A stretch of DNA of 64,000 bases, from NCBI GenBank assembly GCA_002243285.1, contig CP022585.1, positions 1,148,001 through 1,212,000 of the forward strand, read 5' to 3'. Under the pieces are notes generated by a model. That model was not told where the DNA came from and made no database searches. It worked only from the letters and a program-made list of their open reading frames with translations. Shown in pieces: positions 1-9,748 of this stretch. This DNA comes from Candidatus Fluviicola riflensis. GTDB taxonomy: Bacteria > Bacteroidota > Bacteroidia > Flavobacteriales_D > Crocinitomicaceae. The first letter of the stretch is position 1; each line of letters begins with the position of its first letter. The position numbers and the translations under genes are program-made.

Positions 1-500
1 GCGATAATGGTTTTTGTATCAAAACGACGTGCATCGTATTCTTTCGTGCTTTCACCGCTTTGTTGCGTGATCATGGAAAAACCTTCTACCGTTGAATACC
101 ATTCATAAACACGAATAGCTCCGTCAGTAATTACCAGGTTGAAGTTTGCTTTTTTAAGCATTCCACCGCTATAAGCAATCGATTCGTATACTTTATCTGC
201 GATCATATAACCTTTGATGTCCTCCGGTTTGTATTTTGCTGTCGCTTTTTTGTCGTTTTCGTTCAGGTAGAATTCAGCTAAATTCTGGTTGCTGTTTCCA
301 ATACCGGCAATGGCACAACGCATTTTTGCTTCCAAGAAGCCTTTTACGGTATCACCGCTTTCCTGGATAATGTAACCCGGATATTTTTTTCCTACCTGGT
401 AAATTTCAGGACTCCAATCGGCTGATGATTGAATTTTGTCTTGTGCAAAGCCTGTTGCTGTGACCAGGCAGAATAAACTGTAAATAACTGTTTTTTTCAT
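1..500 (-). CDS. Exported protein of unknown function (C-terminus outside window)
   Basis: The frame is open from an ATG at 500 to the left edge, so about 166 N-terminal residues are present and the C-terminus is missing. The first 20 residues (MKKTVIYSLFCLVTATGFAQ) form a typical Bacteroidota signal peptide ending in FAQ. The mature part contains a GYIIQESGDTVKGFLEAK stretch. Such a phrase, 'something the user can move to or from with or without an attached value', recurs in uncharacterised exported Bacteroidota proteins. No catalytic motif is visible. It is transcribed leftwards, away from the hydrolase-like gene at 963. The reading frame and signal peptide are seen directly; function is unknown. 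Confidence 0.8.
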   Translation of the reverse strand, partial: MKKTVIYSLFCLVTATGFAQDKIQSSADWSPEIYQVGKKYPGYIIQESGDTVKGFLEAKMRCAIAGIGNSNQNLAEFYLNENDKKATAKYKPEDIKGYMIADKVYESIAYSGGMLKKANFNLVITDGAIRVYEWYSTVEGFSMITQQSGESTKEYDARRFDTKTII

Positions 501-962
501 GTTGGGATACTTAATTTGTTTGTAAGTTACGGATACATGACCACTTTGGCTGTACATTCCACTTAATTAACAAAGCTTTACAAGTTTGGGGGTGTTTGGT
601 TCATTACAGATTGCTTTTTAACACAACGCTTACGCTGATCGCGTGTCGCCAATAGCTTATGCTTACGCCATAGCTTCAGCATAGGCGCATAGCGATGGCA
701 CAAGCTACAACGAAGGCGCAAAGGCACAAAGCTTTTTTTAACGAATAGACGTGTTAAGTACACAAAGGAGATTCAGATAGACCACCTTCATGGCCGTAAG
801 AAGGCCGGTTCTTTTTCTTTGTGATTAAATTTAGTCATAACTTTTCTACGAAATAAACGTCTTTACATTCCACCGAAATCTCCTTTGTGATCTTTATTAA
901 ATGTCAAATTTGTCCTTTTCTTTGTGCCTTTGTGGTGAATTATTACTCGCATTTGCGTTTCT
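501..962. other. Divergent intergenic region with palindromic repeat remnants
   Basis: This gap separates two divergent genes. Around 610-730 it is crowded with short inverted words (gcttacgctgatcgc, catagcttcagcatagg, gaaggcgcaaaggcacaaag), and around 917-942 there is ctttgtgcctttgtggtga. The CTTTGTGCCTTTGTGG phrase recurs in other gaps of this window (9640-9700, 14240-14310, 20029-20150), so this looks like dispersed non-coding repeat debris. No clear TAnnTTTG promoter box precedes either gene. A 61-codon open frame on the minus strand at 578-763 lies inside the repeat and is not believed. Confidence 0.55.
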
Positions 963-3644
963 TTGATCTCTCATTTGAAATACGTGGTTGCAGCTAAAAA
1001 AGGTTGGTGGTTATTGGTGCTCATGTGTCTTCTTATACTGAAGGTTTCGGCACAGGAAAACGGCTCAGCAGCTCCTGTTATTCTTTTTGAAGCACATCCC
1101 AATCAGCAATTCGGATTTGATGCATTCCTTTACAAAGAATGGTCTTCGGAATACACAACTTGGGAAAATGCGCCTCAGAAACCATATAAAATTCCGGTTA
1201 AGTCTGTTGGATTCGGGCAAACCGACCTTGTAAATGCCCGACTTGTCAATAGTGACACCTTGCGGATGGATAGTTTGTCGTTTCGCATCGGGGAAAACAA
1301 TCAGGAACTTGCGTTTGTTGTGAAAGAACGGAGTTTACTCACGTTGGAATTACCCCCGATGAGTAAGTCTTATTTACTGAAAGCTTTTTACAGGGGAAGA
1401 GAAATAGGGCAACTGAACGTGGTTCCTTACAAACTGCGGACAGAAAAAGTGTATTTGATTCCGCTCGCCACGACAAGAGTTAACATTGATTCGCTTCAGG
1501 CTAAAATCAACCGGATTTACCGTCAGGCAAATGTACAGGTACAATTGGAATTGCTGCCCGTATTCACACATGATGAATGGGACGCTTCCACGCTGTTGGA
1601 TAATCCGAGCGAGATTCATGAACGATATAGCAACCAGATGCATGATCTGCGCGATCTGTACATAGAAACGCATCCCGATATAGACAAAAAAGCCTATTAC
1701 CTGTTTCTTGTCCCCGGATTTACCGATCCCGGAATGAGAGGGTATATGGTGCGCAATAAAGCTTTGGGATTTGTGAAGGTGGACAAATCACCTAGGCTTT
1801 CGCAGACAATCGCTCGCCAGCTTGGGTACGGAATGGGATTTTTTAAAGATTCCTGGATGGATGAAGGTCCTGAAAAAGGAACCACGCGCAACCTCATGGA
1901 TCTTCCTTCGGGCAGTGAAATGAATCACAAACAGTGGGGACAATTGCGTTTTTCGGCACACAGTTATTCCTTGTTTGATAACTACGAAGATGTCCGCACC
2001 AACAACGGTTTTGTGGCGTATTATTTCTGGAAAGAAAAGGAAAACGGTGAATTGGACCTGGGCAACGGCAATTTTCTGGCGGCCATCAAACATCCGTATA
2101 AAAAGAACTACCTGTCGTATCACCTCAATATCGACAATATATTATTCAGACCTTTGTTCACGCTGGGTGGCAAGTTCATCAACAGCCTCCATTTTGTGAT
2201 GTTGGTTGTCTTGGTTTTCCTGTTGTTTTATGGTGGAAGGAAAATGAACAGGTGGATCGATAAACGGTTTAAGCGTGTGCGATTAGCGCGTTTCGGCTGG
2301 AGATTGTTGCAGATTGGCGCGGTGCCATACCTCATTTATTTAATGGTGTTGTTTGTGAACCTGGGCTATAGCTGGTTTGAAGTCCGCTCAGGAAAACTCG
2401 ACGAAATGCACGGTTTGTCGATCAACCGCGCAATCGGTTACATGGCTGTAAACGACAATGTAAAACACCCCAACGAAGTTGATCTGAGCTCGGAACTGGT
2501 GATTCAGCGCGGGAAAACCTGGCGCAAAGAAGAACGGATGCCGGTATTGTATTTTGCGGTACGCAAAGACAAAAACGGCGAGTGGAACAAAGTCCGGCTT
2601 CAGGCGCATTCGGATAGTCTGGTGCTGTCAACCCGCGATTATGCCCAAAAAGCCGAAAGTCATTATATGGTGTTTAATTACATCGATGAAAAAGGCTCGT
2701 TTGAGCAGCAGCGGGTGTTTAATCATACCGGAAACGAGATCACCGATAAATTGAATATTCCCGATCCGGCGAAACGCATTTTATTGTTTGTAAACGGTTA
2801 CCGGCCAACGTCTATCGGGCACACGTTTGAGGAGAATTTCGCTGATATCAAGAAAAAAGGATTGGAATTTCCCGATTCGCGTAACCTCGTTTATACCTTT
2901 GACCGTTACGAATACTGGCGGCCATGGAATGCCATTGATCTCAAGTTCCAGAAGCGGATCAATCCAAGCGAAACGTTTTACGCCGACGGCCATTTTTCGG
3001 TAAGTACCTCCAATCACCGGAGCCTGATCAACTTCACCACCACTTCGGCGGCTTATCCAAAACGTTGTTCGCACAACAAAAAACATCACTGTTACACCAG
3101 TACTTCGGCGAAAAACTTTTTAGGAAACCGAACTGTGCGAACAATCAATATGCACCGCGTAAGGCCTAATAAAAGTGGATTTAAAAAGCGTTTGAAGAGT
3201 GGACACATTGCGGGGCGGAACATTTACCAAATGCTCAATGAAGTCCCAAACCGTTCGGAAAATGATACACTCTACATCGTGGCGCACAGCATGGGTTATG
3301 CCTATGCATTGGGAATTATCGAAGAATTACGGGGCAAAATTCAATTCGGGTCGTTTTACATTATTGCTCCTGAAAATGCTTCGGTAGGGAAAGTCCACCT
3401 TTCGGAATGGCAGGATGTGTGGCAATACGGAAGCCGTTTCCAGAAGGGTAGAGGCGATGCTCCTTGTTTGCTTGATGGTGTTGCTCCGCAGGTAAAAGCA
3501 AACGGACTCCAAAACGAAAACCGGGTATATATTCCTGAAAAACTCTATAAAAAGAAAGGCTTTTTCGATTCGCACTTTATCGGTTATTATAGCTGGGTGC
3601 TGGAGATTGAAAAAGGCAGAAGAGGGTATATTGCGCCGCATTAG
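963..3644 (+). CDS. Membrane-anchored protein: degenerate metalloprotease-like domain plus serine-hydrolase-like domain
   Basis: This large exported protein has 893 residues from a TTG at 963; an in-frame GTG at 984 gives an equally good signal peptide (hydrophobic run ending KVSAQ). Around residues 280-320 it has the layout of a Bacteroidota metalloprotease-like domain, IARQLGYGMG then TTRNLMD...QW. The expected zinc motif HELGH reads RQLGY (residues 285-289), so all three key residues are gone. Two hydrophobic segments (about 405-425 and 448-472) probably anchor it in the inner membrane. The C-terminal part has an alpha/beta-hydrolase look: LLFVNGYRP near 606, nucleophile elbow AHSMG with Ser776, and a possible His871. 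The metalloprotease relationship is by motif only. Substrate is unknown. Confidence 0.6.
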   Translation: MISHLKYVVAAKKGWWLLVLMCLLILKVSAQENGSAAPVILFEAHPNQQFGFDAFLYKEWSSEYTTWENAPQKPYKIPVKSVGFGQTDLVNARLVNSDTLRMDSLSFRIGENNQELAFVVKERSLLTLELPPMSKSYLLKAFYRGREIGQLNVVPYKLRTEKVYLIPLATTRVNIDSLQAKINRIYRQANVQVQLELLPVFTHDEWDASTLLDNPSEIHERYSNQMHDLRDLYIETHPDIDKKAYYLFLVPGFTDPGMRGYMVRNKALGFVKVDKSPRLSQTIARQLGYGMGFFKDSWMDEGPEKGTTRNLMDLPSGSEMNHKQWGQLRFSAHSYSLFDNYEDVRTNNGFVAYYFWKEKENGELDLGNGNFLAAIKHPYKKNYLSYHLNIDNILFRPLFTLGGKFINSLHFVMLVVLVFLLFYGGRKMNRWIDKRFKRVRLARFGWRLLQIGAVPYLIYLMVLFVNLGYSWFEVRSGKLDEMHGLSINRAIGYMAVNDNVKHPNEVDLSSELVIQRGKTWRKEERMPVLYFAVRKDKNGEWNKVRLQAHSDSLVLSTRDYAQKAESHYMVFNYIDEKGSFEQQRVFNHTGNEITDKLNIPDPAKRILLFVNGYRPTSIGHTFEENFADIKKKGLEFPDSRNLVYTFDRYEYWRPWNAIDLKFQKRINPSETFYADGHFSVSTSNHRSLINFTTTSAAYPKRCSHNKKHHCYTSTSAKNFLGNRTVRTINMHRVRPNKSGFKKRLKSGHIAGRNIYQMLNEVPNRSENDTLYIVAHSMGYAYALGIIEELRGKIQFGSFYIIAPENASVGKVHLSEWQDVWQYGSRFQKGRGDAPCLLDGVAPQVKANGLQNENRVYIPEKLYKKKGFFDSHFIGYYSWVLEIEKGRRGYIAPH

Positions 3645-3700
3645 CTTCAATAGCTTTTGAGTTTAATGAGTTTTTAAGTAGCGATTTAACTTGGGTCCGT

Positions 3701-3745
3701 TGAAAAACTCTAATCAATGAATTAACAAGCGATTAGAGTTTTTCA
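3701..3745. terminator. Bidirectional hairpin between convergent genes
   Basis: A perfect 15-bp inverted repeat (TGAAAAACTCTAATC and its complement) has a 15-nt loop. It lies between two genes that converge, at 3644 and 3752. Each strand of the stem carries a run of five T at its end, which fits termination of both transcripts. The related phrase TTTTTCAGCAGACCC near 8108 suggests it belongs to a dispersed repeat type. Confidence 0.6.
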
Positions 3746-3751
3746 GCAGCC

Positions 3752-6700
3752 CTATTTCAGCAGGCTAACATGGCCATTCGCAACATGCGTACCATTTCTC
3801 AAATCTTTAAACTGAACCACCCAAGTGTAAACACCATCTTGAGCAATATCTTCCCCTTTTTTATTCGATCCATCCCATCCTTCTGACATGTCACCACTCG
3901 AATAAATTAACTCCCCCCAACGATCGAAGATTTGAAGACCAAACCCATCTTCTGCAATGCCATAACCTTGAACTTGGAAAATGTTGTTCGATTTATCACC
4001 GTCTGGTGTGAACGCATTGGGTACATACAAATCATACGAAGATGTTACCTCCACCGTAAGTTCCGTCGATCCAGGACAGTTAAATTCATTGTTAGCGTTT
4101 AACACAATCGTATAGAATCCAAACGTCTCATACGTATGTGAAGGTGAAGTGATAATTGAATTGCTTCCATCACCAAAATCCCATGAATAGATACCAGCGT
4201 TTTGTGAGTTATTTGTAAAATGAAATGTAGGGTCCATTGTTGTTTCCGATAATGAACTGGAAGAAAAAATAGCCAACGCTCGTGGATGGACAATAACGGA
4301 ACTAAACATCACTGAATCTAACAGACATCCACCTAAGGTATGTACAGTAAGCGAGACGGTATAATGTCCTTCTTCTCCATAAATATGAGTTGGTAGGGGA
4401 TTCTCAGAAGAATTTCCATCTCCAAATGTCCACTCATACCCCCAGTCAGGGTCGTTGTCACCTTGGCTGGAAAAGGAAACCGATTCATTCACGCAGATTT
4501 CCCCCATGGAAGGATTCAATGATACCATTGGTGGGTTTGTTACGGTTATCAACTGATTAGCTATTAACTGTTGCCCACATTGATTGGTTGCTGTAACCGT
4601 ATAAATGGTTGTTACAAAAGGTGTCACTATTGTACTAGCAGCACAAGGGCAGTGCGACCACACCAATACAACTGTTGGATCGTTGCCAGTGTATGTTGCA
4701 ACCAATTGTGTTGAATCTTGCAAACACAGCGTTGTTGCCCCTGCTGCAATGGATAAATCAGCTGGATTCAACGAGAAGGTATTAACCTGAACGTTAGCAG
4801 AAATGACACAACCATTATTATCAGTCACTGTACAACTGTACGTTTGATTACTCATCGGATTAACTACGATTGAATTGCCATTTCCTCCTGGAACCCAATT
4901 GTATTGATACGTTCCAGAACCACCCTGAGCGAATGCATTCAACGGTATTGCAGTTCCTGGACAAATTGTCGTATCAGCTGAAACAGTCACAATTAATGGA
5001 TTTGGTTCCGTGACAACTGCTGTTGATGATACTGTACACCCTTTGCTATCGGTAATTGAAAGAGAATACTGGCCTGCTGTAATATCATGAATAGCCGTTC
5101 CAGTTTCAGTTGTACTCCATAAATAATTATACGGTGCGACACCACCCACAACATTACTGGAAACATTACCATTCGCAAATCCATTGCAACTTGGAGGTAC
5201 AATATTAAAGGACAATTGTAATAACGGCGGTTCTGTAATCGTTACATTCATACTTGTTGCACAACCGTTCGCATCCGTTACTGAAAGCACATAATTACCA
5301 CTGATCAACGCCGATGCTGTTGCAGTTGTTTGCACGGGAAGTGTGTTCCACGAATACGTATATGCCAACGTTCCACCCGAAACAAATCCTGTACTGCTGC
5401 CATTGTTTTCTCCAAAACAAGCGACATCTGTGTGCGCTGACTCAACCACTGTTAGCAGTGCTGGCTCCACAATGGTGAAGGCAATCAACGTATCACAACC
5501 CATGGCACTCATCACATTTACTGTGTGGTTTCCAGCACCTAAATTGTTTTGTGTTGTACTAGCTGAATACGCACCACCATCATAAGAATAAGTATAAGGT
5601 CCTTCCGCACCAACCACTGCAACACTGACACTTCCATCCGTTAATCCAAAACAGGATATATCAGTAGGTGTTACCACAACCGATTGTGCTACCGGGTGAA
5701 AGAAAATGGTCATGTCATCTGTTACATCAGGACATCCCGATACATCATCTGATTGCAGTGTTAAGGTCAATGATCCTGAAGCAATTTCAGCAGCAGTTGG
5801 AAAATATGTTGTCGCAGCAGTTGTATTATCCGGTGCAAAGGCACCTAAACCGCCATTCCATACAACTGCACTTGTGTTGGCAGACGAGCCACCCAAAGCA
5901 ACTGATACTACGGCATTGGAACACACATCGATATCCAATCCGGCGTTGACAGATGGAAGTGGTGGTTCTGTAATCGTTACATTCATACTGGTTGCACAAC
6001 CGTTCGCATCCGTTACCGAAAGGATATAATTACCACTGATCAACGCCGATGCTGTTGCTGTCGTTTGAACGGGAAGTGTGTTCCACGAATACGTATATGC
6101 CAACGTTCCACCAGAAACAAATCCTGTACTGCTGCCATTGTTTTCTCCAAAACAAGCGACATCTGTATGGGCAGACTCTACGACGGTTAGCAGTGCCGGT
6201 TCTACAATGGTGAAGGAAATCAGCGTATCACAACCCATTGCACTCATCACATTTACTGTGTGGTTTCCAGCACCTAAATTGTTTTGTGTTGTACTAGCTG
6301 AATACGCACCGCCATCATAAGAATAAGTATAAGGTCCTTCCGCACCAACCACTGCAACACTGACACTTCCATCCGTTAATCCAAAACACGAGATGTCAGT
6401 AGGTGTTACCACAACCGATTGTGCTACCGGGTGAAAGAAAATGGTCATGTCATCTGTTACATCAGGGCATCCTGAAACATCGTCCGATTGCAGTATCAGG
6501 GTCAATGATCCTGAGGCAATTTCAGCAGCAGTTGGAAAATACGTTGTCGCAGCAGTTGTATTATCCGGTGCAAAGGCACCCAAACCGCCATTCCAGATCA
6601 CTGCACTTGTGTTGGCAGACGATCCACCCAAAGCAACCGATACCACGGCATTGGAACACACATCGATATCCAATCCAGCGTTGACAATTGGAGCTGGAAG

Positions 6701-7618
6701 TTGTACAACTGTTATCTGATCCTGATACAGCTGACAATTCAACGAGTCATTTACCGTGACAGTATAGGTTCCTGGGCCAACGGTTATTATTTGTGTGGTT
6801 TGTCCAGAACTCCAATTAAATGTATAAGGAGCAGCTCCTCCCACAATATCGGCAGTAAGTGTTGTTGTGGGTTCATTAAAACACAATACGGTGTCAGGAG
6901 AACTGATTGATAACTGTATCGGAGAAACATTTGTGACAAATAGCGTATCACAAACAGGCCCTACTATACAACCGTTTGCTGCAAGACCGCACACTTGATA
7001 ACCGACTAATGCCGGAGCGATGGGTGAGCCTGAGACGGTTGTTGTATCACAACCGGAGGTACAGCTTAATAATCCATTATAAGCACCAGGAGCACCAGGT
7101 TGTATACTATTCCAAGTAATAGATGATTCATCGTAGAAATAGACAGACAATTCACCGGAACAACCATCACTTAATGTCAAATCTGGTCCAAAAACAGGAT
7201 TTGGAATGGTCTGTATTGTAAAGGTATTCTTATTATTACCCGGTTTGCAAAAGGTTAAATGAAATGGGCCTACACCGGTTAAGCAAATTGGAGTGCCAAC
7301 TGGAGTAATTGGACCACAATCTATTTGGTAAAATAACGCTCCTGGTGGTATTGCTCCAGAAGCAATAGTAAACACAACTGATGCTGCGTCCGGGTGCAAA
7401 GTAATGACAAATTCGATGCATTTGTCGGGAGCAGTAGTACCGCAGCAATTATCCAGTCTATCTATCAAAGGACTTGTCCAAGACATAAAGGGGCTTGCGG
7501 TTAAATCTACATTAAATGTAGGAGTTGTTGGATCACACTGTCCATTGACAGTAAAAGAAAGGGAGGTAATCCAACTAACGACCAAAAGGACTTTTCGAGA
7601 GTAGTTCGTAGTTTTCAT
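3752..7618 (-). CDS. SprB-repeat/PKD surface protein with T9SS type B (gliding-type) C-terminus
   Basis: A 1288-residue cell-surface protein. A signal peptide (ends TVNGQ) is followed by a Cys-containing N-terminal region (to about 240). Next come SprB-like repeats, recognisable by ISCFGLTDGSVSV, ACFGENNGSSTG and PYTYSYDGG phrases. Two PKD domains follow, with FGDGNSS and FGDGSNS. The C-terminal domain of about 95 residues starts VPNAFTPDGDKSNNIF and contains FDRWGELIY and GWDGSNKKG; this is the gliding-motility-associated (T9SS type B) sorting domain. Residues about 311-552 and 556-797 are near-identical tandem copies (see the repeat entry). By family, such proteins are exported by T9SS and attached to or released from the surface, and SprB itself is a gliding adhesin. 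An adhesive role here is inference. Confidence 0.9.
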   Translation of the reverse strand: MKTTNYSRKVLLVVSWITSLSFTVNGQCDPTTPTFNVDLTASPFMSWTSPLIDRLDNCCGTTAPDKCIEFVITLHPDAASVVFTIASGAIPPGALFYQIDCGPITPVGTPICLTGVGPFHLTFCKPGNNKNTFTIQTIPNPVFGPDLTLSDGCSGELSVYFYDESSITWNSIQPGAPGAYNGLLSCTSGCDTTTVSGSPIAPALVGYQVCGLAANGCIVGPVCDTLFVTNVSPIQLSISSPDTVLCFNEPTTTLTADIVGGAAPYTFNWSSGQTTQIITVGPGTYTVTVNDSLNCQLYQDQITVVQLPAPIVNAGLDIDVCSNAVVSVALGGSSANTSAVIWNGGLGAFAPDNTTAATTYFPTAAEIASGSLTLILQSDDVSGCPDVTDDMTIFFHPVAQSVVVTPTDISCFGLTDGSVSVAVVGAEGPYTYSYDGGAYSASTTQNNLGAGNHTVNVMSAMGCDTLISFTIVEPALLTVVESAHTDVACFGENNGSSTGFVSGGTLAYTYSWNTLPVQTTATASALISGNYILSVTDANGCATSMNVTITEPPLPSVNAGLDIDVCSNAVVSVALGGSSANTSAVVWNGGLGAFAPDNTTAATTYFPTAAEIASGSLTLTLQSDDVSGCPDVTDDMTIFFHPVAQSVVVTPTDISCFGLTDGSVSVAVVGAEGPYTYSYDGGAYSASTTQNNLGAGNHTVNVMSAMGCDTLIAFTIVEPALLTVVESAHTDVACFGENNGSSTGFVSGGTLAYTYSWNTLPVQTTATASALISGNYVLSVTDANGCATSMNVTITEPPLLQLSFNIVPPSCNGFANGNVSSNVVGGVAPYNYLWSTTETGTAIHDITAGQYSLSITDSKGCTVSSTAVVTEPNPLIVTVSADTTICPGTAIPLNAFAQGGSGTYQYNWVPGGNGNSIVVNPMSNQTYSCTVTDNNGCVISANVQVNTFSLNPADLSIAAGATTLCLQDSTQLVATYTGNDPTVVLVWSHCPCAASTIVTPFVTTIYTVTATNQCGQQLIANQLITVTNPPMVSLNPSMGEICVNESVSFSSQGDNDPDWGYEWTFGDGNSSENPLPTHIYGEEGHYTVSLTVHTLGGCLLDSVMFSSVIVHPRALAIFSSSSLSETTMDPTFHFTNNSQNAGIYSWDFGDGSNSIITSPSHTYETFGFYTIVLNANNEFNCPGSTELTVEVTSSYDLYVPNAFTPDGDKSNNIFQVQGYGIAEDGFGLQIFDRWGELIYSSGDMSEGWDGSNKKGEDIAQDGVYTWVVQFKDLRNGTHVANGHVSLLK
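5229..6692 (-). repeat. Two near-identical 735-bp tandem copies inside the surface-protein gene
   Basis: Sequence at 5229-5952 recurs at 5964-6687 with an exact offset of 735 bp (245 codons) and only scattered substitutions, for example ATACTTGTTGC against ATACTGGTTGC. Each copy covers one VNAGLDIDVCSNAVV unit plus two SprB-like units. The frame is kept, and the identity extends to silent positions, so the duplication is recent or kept uniform by gene conversion. Confidence 0.9.
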
Positions 7619-8282
7619 GTCATCAATTTTATTGATAATGATAAGTTACGAAAATTGAAGATGTAAATTACATACGGGTGTTGATCGTTCAATTACAGAC
7701 TAGATTCAATTTAACTAGAAAATCCAGCATTTTATCAGGAATATCTTACCATTCAATCAGTAAAAAGTTCTATGCATACATATAATTTTTCGTTGCTAAT
7801 TTTTCAAATGAATAATTTCAATGAATAAATGGCATATTTGAGTGATTAAATATTTAATAAATGGACTGATTTTGTGAAAAAATGCTGCATAAGGATTCAA
7901 TCATCATTCACTTTACACGAGTTTTATAGCTATAGAATAACACAAATGAGTAAAAATCTCTCCACATCTCAGATCTAATTTAGTTGGTGTTTTGCCATTA
8001 TTTCATACATTAGTTAACCACCAATATTTGGAAAAACAGTCCTCTATTTGGATATTTCTCCTTTTTCCATACGCGTTGTTCGTGTATAGCTACTTCATTT
8101 TTGACTTTTTCAGCAGACCCTAACGAATCAACTTAAAAACTCAGGAACCTGTCAAACTAAAGAACTGGTAAACTCATCCAGCTCAAAAGCATGGTACAGC
8201 ATTTGCATTAATCACCATCGAAAACCAATCAAAAACTTGGTTTAGTTTAAAAAAAAGAAGACATTCGAAAAAAAATGAGATT
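7619..8282. other. AT-rich divergent intergenic region, no gene seen
   Basis: This 664-bp gap lies upstream of both flanking genes. It is markedly AT-rich, with no open frame worth calling, no tRNA-like structure and no clean TAnnTTTG box. Around 8104-8118 it carries CTTTTTCAGCAGACCC, close to the stem of the hairpin at 3701-3745. Its length allows for long leaders or a small RNA, but nothing in the sequence shows one. Confidence 0.5.
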
Positions 8283-8807
8283 ATGCTAAAGTCAATCATC
8301 CTACTCTTTGTTCTCGTGACAACAGGTGCAGTTTCTGCTCAAACCTTTACAAACGCTATTGATTACAATGATCATATTGTAGACTTACAAAATGAGATCG
8401 GTTATAAAATGATCGCATTCAACAACGAGGTCGGTTCTGAAACTGCAACCGCAGCATCGGTGAAACCTTTCTACGATGACTTGCTGAAAACAACCAAAAC
8501 AGTGATCACGAAACTGGAAAAAGTGAAACCATTTGAGAAAAATGTGGAATTGAAAACCAGCGCTATGGAATTGTTTCGTTTTTATGAAACCACAATCGCT
8601 GTTGATTACAGAGAAATGATTGATCTTATTTTTGGCGATGAATTCGATGACGCAGCTCTGGTACGTGTGCAGGAGTTATTAGTGAAAGTAACCGAAGCTG
8701 AAGCAGTTGTTGATGCAAAATTCAAAACAGCCCAGGAAGCTTATGCGCTAAAGTACAACATCGACCTGGAAGAAAACGAGCTGCAGGAAGAGATTGATGC
8801 GGAGTAA
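8283..8807 (+). CDS. Small exported helical protein, LIC11966-like
   Basis: A 174-residue protein with a clear signal peptide (MLKSIILLFVLVTTGAVSAQ). The mature part is charged and mostly helical in character, with YNDHIVDLQNEIG and many K/E/D residues, and ends in a very acidic tail (EENELQEEIDAE). It resembles the LIC11966 family of surface proteins in length and layout; that assignment is from memory of the family and is tentative. It has no cysteine after the signal, no lipobox and no catalytic motif. It stands alone, convergent with the lipoprotein gene downstream. Confidence 0.75.
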   Translation: MLKSIILLFVLVTTGAVSAQTFTNAIDYNDHIVDLQNEIGYKMIAFNNEVGSETATAASVKPFYDDLLKTTKTVITKLEKVKPFEKNVELKTSAMELFRFYETTIAVDYREMIDLIFGDEFDDAALVRVQELLVKVTEAEAVVDAKFKTAQEAYALKYNIDLEENELQEEIDAE

Positions 8808-8847
8808 TCTTTAGGCGCTTTTTTGGTGCAATTTTACCATTCGTCAG

Positions 8848-9561
8848 CTATTTCTCAAACTTAATAGAATACACATAATCGTGCATGAACGTATCTTCTT
8901 TTTCGTTCTGATATGCTTCAATGATCGTAAACGCGAATCCTTTTGAAATGGTGACATAATACCGCTGGCGCACGTCGGCTGTTCCGGTGTGCAGGATCAT
9001 ATTCATCACATAAAAGCTTCTCCCGTTGATGAATTCCTCCTTGGGTTCATCGAGGAATTCATAGTTGATCTGTGCTTGCTGCATGAGTTTTCTGCCCGAA
9101 ATGAGGTAATCTCTTCCGGTTTTTACTCCGGGACTGGCAGTTATATTTTCAGCGATGATAATGAAATTAGGATTGGAGGGCGTTGGTGTTTTGGGATCGA
9201 ACTTTGAGATTGCCAACAGATTTGCCGAATTGATTTTGCCGGCGTCAACTACTTCTTTGAGATCTTCATGTTCCCTGCCAATTTTTTCCACGACTTTATC
9301 CTGAAGTTTACCTGCGACTTCGTTGTTCATAATCACCCAGTCTTTCGGCACCTTCATTGTACATTTGAAATACGAATTGCTGTAAACGTTGTTTTCCACC
9401 TTGCCATAATCAAAATTGTCGGGTTTACCGATAAATGGCTCGACTTCGGGTTGTTCCATTTTTTCTGATTTCCCTTGTTTCACGGAAGGATTTTCGCAGG
9501 CTGTAAGGAATACCAGGCCCAAAAATGCAAAGGCGAATTTATGAAAGGATTGTTGCAGCAT
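8848..9561 (-). CDS. Lipoprotein of unknown function
   Basis: A 237-residue protein whose N-terminus has a hydrophobic stretch followed by LTAC, a lipobox with Cys near residue 22, so it is predicted to be a lipidated envelope protein. After the Cys comes a short polar linker rich in K/E. A compact domain of about 190 residues follows, containing YFKCTMKVPKDWVI, a phrase seen at the start of PsbP/MOG1-like or other stress-related folds, but the family cannot be named safely. It ends MHDYVYSIKFEK. It is convergent with the 8283 gene and divergent from hisS. Confidence 0.75.
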   Translation of the reverse strand: MLQQSFHKFAFAFLGLVFLTACENPSVKQGKSEKMEQPEVEPFIGKPDNFDYGKVENNVYSNSYFKCTMKVPKDWVIMNNEVAGKLQDKVVEKIGREHEDLKEVVDAGKINSANLLAISKFDPKTPTPSNPNFIIIAENITASPGVKTGRDYLISGRKLMQQAQINYEFLDEPKEEFINGRSFYVMNMILHTGTADVRQRYYVTISKGFAFTIIEAYQNEKEDTFMHDYVYSIKFEK

Positions 9562-9723
9562 CGGATTGTATTTAAAATTGGTTGACCTAAACTTAAGGAA
9601 ATTAACAAATAAATTTCATCACAAAGGGATTTAGGAAGAACACCTTTGTGGTCTTCACACGCTTATCCTTCAAAAAAGCTTTGTGTCTTCGTGGTTCTTA
9701 GCATGTCTATCCTTCAAAATCCC

Positions 9724-9731
9724 TACCTTTG
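9724..9731 (+). promoter_or_regulatory. Promoter -7 box for hisS
   Basis: TACCTTTG matches the Bacteroidota -7 consensus TAnnTTTG exactly and ends 17 nt before the ATG at 9749. No good TTG is seen at the -33 position. Its location rules out the longer open frame from 9683 as the translated form. Confidence 0.6.
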
Positions 9732-9748
9732 CCCCCAAATTTTGTACA

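Noticed and set aside
578..763. 61-codon minus-strand open frame
   Set aside because: It lies wholly within palindromic repeat sequence and has no recognisable protein character.
5343..6719. Paired plus-strand frames (80, 93 and 92-107 codons) repeated 735 bp apart
   Set aside because: They are shadows of the duplicated coding repeat of the minus-strand adhesin.
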